From positions 1 through 20,736 of the forward strand of contig CAKOID010000012.1 of the NCBI GenBank assembly GCA_934086355.1: a DNA stretch of 20,736 nt, read 5' to 3'. Of the stretch, positions 15,162 to 20,736 are shown in pieces. The DNA is from an uncultured Bacilli bacterium. GTDB lineage: Bacteria > Bacillota_I > Bacilli_A > RF39 > UBA660. The translations under genes were made by a program, and so were the position numbers. Under the pieces are notes generated by a model that ran no database searches, had not been told where the DNA came from, and worked only from the letters and a program-made list of their open reading frames with translations. Position 1 is the stretch's first letter, and every line of letters begins with the position of its first letter.

Positions 15162-15270
15162 TCAAGGGAACTTGAATAAAATAAAAAAGGGAATACTTAA
15201 CAAGCTCATGTTGAGTACTTACCTCATTTGGGTTTGCACTTAATCTATGCTAGATTGAGTGCTTTTATTA
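15162..15270 (+). ncRNA. Putative antitoxin-like small RNA, copy 2 (about 110 nt)
   Basis: Same plan as copy 1. 5' hairpin TCAAG-GGAA-CTTGA (15163-15176): stem identical, loop changed from GCGA to GGAA, both GNRA. Middle hairpin TACTTAACA (15194-15202) / TGTTGAGTA (15209-15217). Terminator with a longer stem than copy 1: GCACTTAATCTA (15236-15247) / TAGATTGAGTGC (15251-15262), loop TGC, then TTTTATT. It overlaps only the 3' untranslated part of the minus-strand peptide mRNA; the peptide stop codon is at 15281-15283. Confidence 0.58.
15178..15217 (-). terminator. Minus-strand terminator of peptide mRNA, copy 2
   Basis: Stem 15217-15209 / 15202-15194 followed on the minus strand by TTCCCTTTTTTATT; identical to copy 1. 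Confidence 0.65.
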
Positions 15271-15280
15271 TATAGTTTTA

Positions 15281-15364
15281 CTATACTAAAGTAGTAAAAA
15301 GTAAGGCTATTAATAAAAAGATAATAAATATAAGAGATAAGATTAAAAAATCTTTCTTAGTCAT
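15281..15364 (-). CDS. 27-aa hydrophobic membrane peptide, putative type I toxin, copy 2
   Basis: Paralogue of the peptide at 14926-15009, differing only at residue 2 (T for S) and residue 20 (A for S); it starts MTKKDF and ends TTLV with one predicted membrane helix. AAAGGAGG (15384-15377) lies 12 nt before the ATG and inside the hairpin GCCTC/GAGGC. This copy has the better promoter: on the minus strand TTGTTT (15466-15461), 17 nt, TATAAT (15443-15438), giving an mRNA of about 250 nt from about 15431 to about 15180 with a leader near 66 nt. Function is inferred from architecture only; antibiotic-related or regulatory roles next to bceRS are possible alternatives. Confidence 0.68.
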   Translation of the reverse strand: MTKKDFLILSLIFIIFLLIALLFTTLV

Positions 15365-15375
15365 AATATTACCAA

Positions 15376-15406
15376 GCCTCCTTTCTTATTAAAAGAATAA
15401 AGAGGC
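15376..15406 (-). promoter_or_regulatory. RBS-masking hairpin in peptide mRNA, copy 2
   Basis: GCCTC (15376-15380) / GAGGC (15402-15406) with inner TTCTT/AAGAA pairing on the minus strand; the GGAGG of the ribosome binding site is in the stem. Confidence 0.6.
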
Positions 15407-15437
15407 AAGCACCCAACTGTTAAATATTCCTAAAATA

Positions 15438-15466
15438 ATTATACAATATCCCAAAAGATAAAACAA
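15438..15466 (-). promoter_or_regulatory. Promoter of peptide mRNA, copy 2
   Basis: Minus strand TTGTTT, 17-nt spacer, TATAAT. The -10 and spacer fall in a 28-nt segment absent from copy 1. Confidence 0.6.
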
Positions 15467-15516
15467 TAAATATATGTAAAAAAATATAAACAACAAATAT
15501 ATACTTATATCTAATC

Positions 15517-15559
15517 TTACAAAACTGTAATATTATTAAGAATAATTTAATGTTATAAT
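15517..15559 (+). promoter_or_regulatory. BceR-box-like site and promoter of bceRS
   Basis: TTACA-AAAC-TGTAA (15517-15530) fits the BceR-type operator TNACA-N4-TGTAA. The -10 is TATAAT (15554-15559), 24 nt after the box, with a poor -35, as expected for an activator-dependent promoter. It suggests autoregulation. Confidence 0.6.
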
Positions 15560-15576
15560 ATACGTGAGGGATACGT

Positions 15577-16257
15577 ATGGAAAAAATATTAATCGTTGAA
15601 GATGATGAAAAATTAAGAAATGAATTAGAAATATTTTTAAATAATAATGGATACTTATCTGAAACTTTAAGTACATTTAATAATACTTTAAATGATATTT
15701 TAAAAATAAATCCAGAATTATTATTATTAGATATTAACTTACCTAATGCAGATGGAGAATATATCTGTAAAGAAATTAGAAAAAAATCAAATATGCCAAT
15801 AATAATTATAACTAGTAGAGATAATGAAATAGATGAATTACTAAGTATAAATAATGGAGCAGATCATTATATAACAAAACCATTCAATATACATATCCTA
15901 CTTGCAAAAATTAATTCACTACTAAGAAGAACAAAAACACAAGAAAATATAGATAAAATAGACGCAAAAGATTTTATTTTAAACATCAATAAAAGTACAA
16001 TAGAAAAAGATAACAATATAATTGAACTTACCAAAAATGAATTTAGAATTCTAAAATATTTAGTTCAAAATAGAAACAAAATAGTATCTAGAGAAGATAT
16101 AATGATGTGCTTGTGGGATAGTGATAACTTTATAGGAGATAGTACACTAACAGTAAACATTACAAGAGTAAGATATAAATTAGAAGAATTAGGCTTAAAA
16201 GAACTATTAGAAACAAAAAGAGGACAAGGATATATTTTAAAAGGGAGTGAAGAATAA
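15577..16257 (+). CDS. bceR: BceR-like OmpR-family response regulator
   Basis: A 226-aa two-component response regulator. Receiver domain (1-120): acidic pair ED at 8-10, phosphorylation site Asp52 in LLLLDINLP, Thr78 (IITSR) and Lys100 in ITKPF. Winged-helix DNA-binding domain (about 128-224): LTKNEFRILKYLVQNRNKIVSRE, STLTVNITRVRYKLEELG, TKRGQGYIL. GAGGG (15566-15570) is 6 nt before the ATG. The stop codon overlaps the kinase start by one base (TAATG). Presumably binds the box at 15517-15530 and the similar one at 17326-17339 and activates the transporter genes when phosphorylated. Confidence 0.92.
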   Translation: MEKILIVEDDEKLRNELEIFLNNNGYLSETLSTFNNTLNDILKINPELLLLDINLPNADGEYICKEIRKKSNMPIIIITSRDNEIDELLSINNGADHYITKPFNIHILLAKINSLLRRTKTQENIDKIDAKDFILNINKSTIEKDNNIIELTKNEFRILKYLVQNRNKIVSREDIMMCLWDSDNFIGDSTLTVNITRVRYKLEELGLKELLETKRGQGYILKGSEE

Positions 16258-17276
16258 TGACCTTTTTAAAATTTATAAAAGAAAAAATACTAACAATACT
16301 TTTAATAATATTTTCATTAATAACAATAGAAATATTTTTTATGACTTATCCACTAAATATTTTTATAAAAATATATACCCCAATAATAATAATTACATCA
16401 TACTTAATAGGACTAATATATGAATATAACAAAAAGAAAAAATATTATAATTACTTAGAAAAAATGTTAAATCAACTAAAAGAAAAATATTTAATAACAG
16501 AAGTAATAAAAAAACCAGAATTTATTGAAGGTAAAATATTATATGAAACATTAGAACAAACAAATAAATCTATGCATGAAAATGTTAATAAATATAAATA
16601 TAACGTAAAAGATTATAAAGAATATATAGAATTATGGATTCATGAAATAAAAATACCTCTAGCAACAAGTAAAATGATTATAGAAAATAATAAAAATAAT
16701 GCTACTAGAAGCATTGAAGAAGAATTAGATAAATTAGAAAATTATATAGACCAAGCATTGTATTATGCAAGAAGTAATACAGTAGAAAAAGATTATTATA
16801 TTAAGAAATCTAATTTAAAAGACTTAGTAAATGAAAGTATTAAAAAAAATAAAACTATACTTATACAAGAAAAAGTAGAAATAAACACACACGATTTAAA
16901 TAATATAATATATACTGATAGCAAATGGATAATATTTATATTAAATCAACTTATACAAAATAGTGTAAAATATAAAAATAAAGAAAGTACACTTGAAATA
17001 GAAATGTATAGTAAAGAAAATAAAGATAACACTATTTTATATATAAAAGATAATGGTATTGGTATCAAGAAAAGTGAAATAAATAGAGTATTTGAAAAAG
17101 GTTTTACAGGTACTAACGGAAGATTATCTAATAAAAAATCAACTGGAATAGGATTATATTTATGTAAAAAATTATGTGATAAACTAGGTATATCGATAGA
17201 ATTAGATTCTAAAGAAAATGAATTTACAGAAATAAAAATAATATTTCCAAATAGTAGTTATATTAATCTAAAATAA
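16257..17276 (+). CDS. bceS: BceS-like intramembrane-sensing histidine kinase
   Basis: A 339-aa kinase with two close membrane helices (about 10-30 and 38-56) joined by a very short external loop and no extracellular sensor domain, the hallmark of BceS-type kinases that read the state of the partner ABC transporter. Seen: phosphoacceptor WIHEIKIPLA with His129 (HEIKxPL is typical of this group), N box NQLIQNSVKY, G1 DNGIGIKKSEI, F region VFEKGFTG, G2 STGIGLYLCKKLCDKLG. A stretch at 58-120 forms the linker before the dimerisation helices. Coupled to bceR by a 1-nt overlap and followed by a terminator. Confidence 0.92.
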   Translation: MTFLKFIKEKILTILLIIFSLITIEIFFMTYPLNIFIKIYTPIIIITSYLIGLIYEYNKKKKYYNYLEKMLNQLKEKYLITEVIKKPEFIEGKILYETLEQTNKSMHENVNKYKYNVKDYKEYIELWIHEIKIPLATSKMIIENNKNNATRSIEEELDKLENYIDQALYYARSNTVEKDYYIKKSNLKDLVNESIKKNKTILIQEKVEINTHDLNNIIYTDSKWIIFILNQLIQNSVKYKNKESTLEIEMYSKENKDNTILYIKDNGIGIKKSEINRVFEKGFTGTNGRLSNKKSTGIGLYLCKKLCDKLGISIELDSKENEFTEIKIIFPNSSYINLK

Positions 17277-17318
17277 AAGTATTGTTGAAAACTAAATGTT
17301 TATAAAACAATACTTTTT
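17275..17318 (+). terminator. Terminator of bceRS
   Basis: 12-bp stem AAAAGTATTGTT (17275-17286) / AACAATACTTTT (17306-17317), 19-nt loop, T run. It overlaps the bceS stop and separates bceRS from bceAB. Confidence 0.8.
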
Positions 17319-17325
17319 AACAATA

Positions 17326-17389
17326 TTACAAAAATGTAGTCTAATTGTAATATAAATCGATAGCAATCAAATATTAATTTTATTATAAT
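17326..17389 (+). promoter_or_regulatory. BceR-box-like site and promoter of bceAB
   Basis: TTACA-AAAA-TGTAG (17326-17339), one mismatch to the box upstream of bceR. TATAAT at 17384-17389, 45 nt after the box; the -35 region is poor. The extra 21 nt relative to bceR equals about two helical turns, which keeps the box on the same face of the DNA. Confidence 0.58.
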
Positions 17390-17416
17390 ATACTTGTATT
17401 TGAAAGGAGTATATAT

Positions 17417-18184
17417 ATGGAAAATATATTAGAAGTACAAAACGTTGAAAAATATTATGGTAATAAATCTAATTTAACAAAAGCCGTAGACAATATTAGT
17501 TTTAACGTTAAGAAAAAAGAATTTGTTGGAATAATGGGAGCATCAGGAAGTGGAAAAACAACACTTTTAAATTGTATATCAACAATAGATAAGGTAACAA
17601 CTGGACATATTCTAATAAATGGAGATGATATTACAAAATTAAAAGGAAACAAACTTAATAAATTTAGAAGAGAAGAATTAGGTTTTATATTTCAAGATTT
17701 TAATTTACTAGATACTTTAACTGCATATGAAAATATAGCTTTAGCTCTTACTATCCAAAAAGCAAACGTACACGAAATAGATAAAAAAGTCAAAGCTATC
17801 GCTAAAAAGTTAGAAATAGATAATATTTTAAATAAGTATCCATATCAATTATCTGGAGGACAAAAACAGAGAGTTGCATCAGCAAGAGCAATAATAACAA
17901 ATCCAAAATTAGTTCTCGCAGATGAACCAACCGGAGCATTAGATTCAAAGTCAGCAAAACAATTATTAGAAACATTAACAACTTTAAATGAATCTTTAGA
18001 TGCAACTATTTTAATGGTTACACATGATGCATTTACAGCAAGTTATGCAGATAGAATTATTTTTATTAAAGATGGTAAAATATTTAACGAACTAATAAAA
18101 GGTGATAACAGTAGAAAAGAATTCTTTGAAAGTATCATCGAAGTTCAAACACTTCTTGGAGGCGAATTAAACGATGTTATTTAA
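17417..18184 (+). CDS. bceA: BceA-like ABC transporter ATP-binding protein
   Basis: A 255-aa nucleotide-binding subunit of a BceAB-type transporter that frees lipid II-cycle intermediates from peptide antibiotics such as bacitracin, nisin or mersacidin relatives. Seen: Walker A GASGSGKTT (Lys47), Q-loop FIFQDFNLLDTLTAYENI, signature LSGGQKQRVASARAI, Walker B LVLADEPTGALDS (Glu170), and switch histidine in VTHDAFTASYADR. MacB/BceA-type family by the DTLTAYENI and THD regions. AAAGGAG lies 9 nt before the ATG. The gene overlaps the permease gene by 11 nt. The drug handled cannot be read from the sequence. Confidence 0.93.
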   Translation: MENILEVQNVEKYYGNKSNLTKAVDNISFNVKKKEFVGIMGASGSGKTTLLNCISTIDKVTTGHILINGDDITKLKGNKLNKFRREELGFIFQDFNLLDTLTAYENIALALTIQKANVHEIDKKVKAIAKKLEIDNILNKYPYQLSGGQKQRVASARAIITNPKLVLADEPTGALDSKSAKQLLETLTTLNESLDATILMVTHDAFTASYADRIIFIKDGKIFNELIKGDNSRKEFFESIIEVQTLLGGELNDVI

Positions 18185-20261
18185 ATTGTCTCTAAAAAAC
18201 ATGAAAAAAAGTTTCAAAGATTATGCTATATATTTTATAACATTAGTATTAGGTGTTGCAGTATTTTACATGTTTAATTCTCTTGATAGTCAAGAAGCAA
18301 TGCTACAAGTTTCATCTTCTACTAAAGAAATGATAAAACTTATGATTAGTATGCTTAATATGGTTTCCATATTTATTGCAGTAATATTAGGTTTATTAAT
18401 TGTATATGCAAATAATTTTCTAATAAATAGAAGAAAAAAAGAATTTGGAATATACATGACATTAGGAATGGGTAAAAGACAAATATCTAAAATACTTTTA
18501 ATAGAAACAATATTTGTTGGAATCATATCTTTATTAATAGGACTAGTTATAGGTATATTTGCCTCACAATTTATGTCGGTATTAGTAGCAAAACTATTCC
18601 AAGCAGATATGACTAAATTTGAATTTGTTTTCTCAAAAAATGCTTGTATTAAAACTTGTCTATATTTCGCAATAATGTATTTAGCAGTATTAATTTTTAA
18701 TGCTTTTACAATTTCTAGATACAAATTAATTAATTTATTAACAGCATCTAAAAAGAACGAAAAAATAAAAATAAAAAATCCTATACTTTGTGTAGTTGTA
18801 TTTATAATCTCTAGTATTGGATTAGGATATGCATATTGGATAGTCACGAAAAAAGTATTTACATTATCCAACGTAAATGAAACAACAAAAGCAATAGCAA
18901 TTGCAGTAATGTTAGGCATAATTACCACAATTTTAATATTTTGGTCAATATCAGGATTTATTTTAAAAATAGTAGAATCAAAAAAGAGTATATATTTAAA
19001 AGGTACAAATATGTTTGTATTAAGACAAATACATAATAAAATTAATACAACTGTAATAAGTATAAGTGTTATATGCTTAATGTTATTTATGACAATTACT
19101 GCATTATCTTCATCTTTAGCTCTAAAAAATTCAATGCAAAAAGATATTGAAAATATGACACCAGTTGATATTAATTTATATAAAACTGCTAATTTAGATA
19201 ATAGTAAAGAAAGTATAATATATAGTGAAGAAATCAAAGAAGATTCTAAGAAACCAATTTCTTTCACAATTAAAGAAAACGGTGTTGATATAAATCTCCT
19301 AAAAGATATAGTAGAGGTTCCAGTATATGAAATTAGTGATTTGACATGGGAAAAATCATTAGGTGATGCAGTAGGTGATGTGAGAAAACAATTTCCAATG
19401 ATGAACCTTGAAACGCCAGAAATGATTATGAAATTATCAGATTACAATAAAATAGCAAAACTATATGGTAATAAGGAATACTCTTTAGAAGATGATGAAT
19501 ATTTAATAATATCTGATTATGAAGGTATTGCTGATTTAAGAAATATGGGATTAAAGAAAAATGCAAAAATTACCATAAACGGAAACAAATATAAACCTAA
19601 ATATAAAAAGTGTCAAGATGGTTTTATAGAAATTTCAACTAGTAAAACTAACGTGGGTATTATAATTGTTCCTGATACTGTAAATCTTAATGAAATTAAT
19701 CAAAAATTATGGTTTCTAGCAGCAAATTACAATGCTAAAAATGATGCAGAAAAAGATAAAATAGAATATATTTTCTCAAATGAAGATTCTGATTTTAATC
19801 AAAAATTACATAAAGCTAAAAACTCTTTAAGTCGTCATACTAAAGTTCATCTCTTTGAATCAAGTATTGGTTTATCAACCATAGTTGTATTTATTGCAAT
19901 CTATTTAGGAATAATATTTCTAATAGTTAGTTGTGCAATACTAGCTTTAAAACAACTAACGGAAAGTTCTGATAATAAAGAAAGATATATTATTTTAAGA
20001 AAAATCGGTTGTGATGAAAAAATGATTAATCGTTCATTGTTTGAACAAATTGCAATATTCTTTATGCTACCTCTAATTCTTGCAATAATTCATTCAATAT
20101 TCGGTATACAGTTTGCTTTGTCAATATTTAATACACTTGCTTCCAAAGACCAATTATTACCTTCAATAATTCTAACAATTATAATAATGAGTCTAATATA
20201 TGGATGTTATTTCCTAGCAACATACATTGGTTGCAAAAATATAATAAAAGAATCAGAATAA
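18174..20261 (+). CDS. bceB: BceB-like ABC transporter permease
   Basis: A 695-aa integral membrane protein with the BceB plan: TM1 (about 18-37), a FtsX-like three-helix block (about 55-195) with RRKKEFGIYMTLGMGKRQI, a further set of helices to about residue 330, a long extracytoplasmic domain of about 220 residues (330-555), and a C-terminal FtsX-like block with ERYIILRKIGCDEKMI. About ten membrane helices in total. The large external domain between TM7 and TM8 carries substrate recognition in characterised homologues and is the part that varies. It is a little longer than B. subtilis BceB (646 aa). With bceA it forms the flux sensor for BceS. A terminator-like hairpin follows. Confidence 0.9.
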   Translation: MLFKLSLKNMKKSFKDYAIYFITLVLGVAVFYMFNSLDSQEAMLQVSSSTKEMIKLMISMLNMVSIFIAVILGLLIVYANNFLINRRKKEFGIYMTLGMGKRQISKILLIETIFVGIISLLIGLVIGIFASQFMSVLVAKLFQADMTKFEFVFSKNACIKTCLYFAIMYLAVLIFNAFTISRYKLINLLTASKKNEKIKIKNPILCVVVFIISSIGLGYAYWIVTKKVFTLSNVNETTKAIAIAVMLGIITTILIFWSISGFILKIVESKKSIYLKGTNMFVLRQIHNKINTTVISISVICLMLFMTITALSSSLALKNSMQKDIENMTPVDINLYKTANLDNSKESIIYSEEIKEDSKKPISFTIKENGVDINLLKDIVEVPVYEISDLTWEKSLGDAVGDVRKQFPMMNLETPEMIMKLSDYNKIAKLYGNKEYSLEDDEYLIISDYEGIADLRNMGLKKNAKITINGNKYKPKYKKCQDGFIEISTSKTNVGIIIVPDTVNLNEINQKLWFLAANYNAKNDAEKDKIEYIFSNEDSDFNQKLHKAKNSLSRHTKVHLFESSIGLSTIVVFIAIYLGIIFLIVSCAILALKQLTESSDNKERYIILRKIGCDEKMINRSLFEQIAIFFMLPLILAIIHSIFGIQFALSIFNTLASKDQLLPSIILTIIIMSLIYGCYFLATYIGCKNIIKESE

Positions 20262-20265
20262 TTAG

Positions 20266-20304
20266 AAAAGAATATTATTATATTTAAAAATATATTCTTT
20301 TTTA
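20266..20304 (+). terminator. Terminator of bceAB
   Basis: Stem AAAAGAATAT (20266-20275) / ATATTCTTTT (20292-20301), 16-nt AT-rich loop, short T run. Confidence 0.65.
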
Positions 20305-20369
20305 TTTAACCAAAAAATTGATAATTATTTTAACTACATATTTCAAATACTATATTTATAGTTGGATAT

Positions 20370-20417
20370 GTTATAATAAATATATGAAACAATCATTTTA
20401 AACCATTGTTATGATTG
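20370..20417 (+). promoter_or_regulatory. Extended -10 promoter and leader hairpin of the last gene
   Basis: TGT-TATAAT (-10 at 20372-20377) without a clear -35, then an inverted repeat CAATCAT (20390-20396) / ATGATTG (20411-20417) in the 5' leader. The rest of 20305-20449 shows nothing else I can name. Confidence 0.4.
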
Positions 20418-20449
20418 ATAAGAAAGTAATTTGGATGGAGGATAACAAA

Positions 20450-20736
20450 ATGAAAATAATAACTATATGTGGAAGCCTAAAATTTCAAAAAGAAATGATG
20501 ATAATAACAGAAAAAATGGCATTAGAAGGACATTGTATTCTTACACCTGTGTATCCTGTATTAAATAATAATGAGAGAACAGAAGAACAAATTTTAAAAT
20601 TAAAAGAAGAGCATTTAAAAAAAATAGAATTATCAAATTCTATATTAGTAGTAAATGTAAATAATTATATCGGAACTAGTACAAAAATGGAAATTGATTA
20701 TGCTAAAAAATTAGGTAAAGAGATTATGTATTATAC
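20450..20736 (+). CDS. Nucleoside 2-deoxyribosyltransferase-like protein, 3' end outside window
   Basis: The first 95 codons are present. It begins MKIITICGSLKF, a Rossmann-like start with the GS turn of this superfamily, followed by an amphipathic helix, GHCILTPVYP, a helix KLKEEHLKKIELSNS, and SILVVNVNNYIGTSTKMEIDYAKKLGKEI, which matches the DUF4406/nucleoside 2-deoxyribosyltransferase-like pattern (ILVVN..GYIG.S...EI.YA..LGK.I). Members bind or hydrolyse nucleosides/nucleotides; several are linked to phage defence or nucleotide salvage, and the exact activity here is unknown. GGAGG (20437-20441) lies 8 nt before the ATG. Own promoter, so probably independent of bceAB. Confidence 0.8.
   Translation, partial: MKIITICGSLKFQKEMMIITEKMALEGHCILTPVYPVLNNNERTEEQILKLKEEHLKKIELSNSILVVNVNNYIGTSTKMEIDYAKKLGKEIMYY

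Larger units (their letters stand above)
14769..15510. repeat. Two tandem copies (period 358 bp) of a convergent peptide/small-RNA module
   Basis: Copy 1 runs from about 14769 to 15120 and copy 2 from about 15127 to 15510. Corresponding landmarks: plus promoter (14769 and 15127), GNRA hairpin (14805 and 15163), shared hairpin (14837 and 15194), plus terminator (14881 and 15236), minus-strand peptide gene (14926-15009 and 15281-15364), and RBS hairpin (15019 and 15376). The copies are largely identical; differences concentrate in hairpin loops, spacers and one 28-nt insertion/deletion at 15436-15463. This repeat fills nearly all of the 815-bp gap between metK and bceR. Confidence 0.9.

Noticed and set aside
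14769..15510. CRISPR array or insertion sequence
   Set aside because: Only two long units with a 358-bp period, no short regular repeats and spacers, no transposase and no terminal inverted repeats.
18290..19267. 325-codon open frame on the minus strand inside bceB
   Set aside because: It mirrors the hydrophobic bceB coding sequence, which has clear family motifs; no RBS or context supports it.

Overview
The window is a very AT-rich stretch of chromosome (roughly a quarter G+C by eye) with every sizeable gene on the + strand. Gene content (Soj/Spo0J-type ParAB, BceRS-BceAB, a SAM-I riboswitch before metK, a DUF951 protein, AGGAGG-type ribosome binding sites, tight operons) points to a low-GC Firmicutes/Bacilli-like bacterium, plausibly one of the reduced, gut-associated lineages. 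UGA acts as a stop (the ATGA junction at 904-907), so this is not a code-4 Mycoplasma. The species cannot be named from the sequence.

Layout. 1-2117: end of a cysteine desulfurase gene, coupled to a small cytosolic thioredoxin-like protein and to an exported thioredoxin/CcdA-type membrane fusion, closed by a strong terminator. 2115-4361: a single gene for a TasA-like anchored surface protein whose distal part resembles phage tail-fibre modules; its leader has an 11-G tract and long complementarity to its own ribosome binding site and start codon. 4353-6601: ackA-nrnA. 6631-10906: one compact operon parA-parB-mscS-DUF951-abgT-like. 10964-12450: a second MscS-like channel and a DUF308/HdeD-like membrane protein. 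12455-13417: a TPR/ST7-like protein. 13422-14761: metK behind a SAM-I riboswitch with a visible terminator/antiterminator switch.

14762-15576 is the only long stretch without a conventional gene, and it is the most interesting part. It holds two tandem copies (period 358 bp) of a convergent two-RNA module. On the minus strand each copy encodes a 27-residue single-helix membrane peptide behind a good ribosome binding site. On the plus strand each copy has a strong promoter driving a short structured RNA that ends at its own terminator inside the 3' untranslated region of the peptide mRNA. This is the architecture of a type I toxin-antitoxin locus (compare Fst/RNAII, TxpA/RatA, BsrG/SR4), but I do not recognise the peptide family. 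Compensatory changes between the copies support an mRNA hairpin hiding the ribosome binding site and a GNRA-capped hairpin at the 5' end of the plus-strand RNA.

15517-20303: a complete BceRS-BceAB antimicrobial-peptide sensing and resistance module in two transcription units. Each unit is preceded by a sequence matching the BceR box (TNACA-N4-TGTAA type). 20372-20736: start of a nucleoside 2-deoxyribosyltransferase-like gene that runs off the window.
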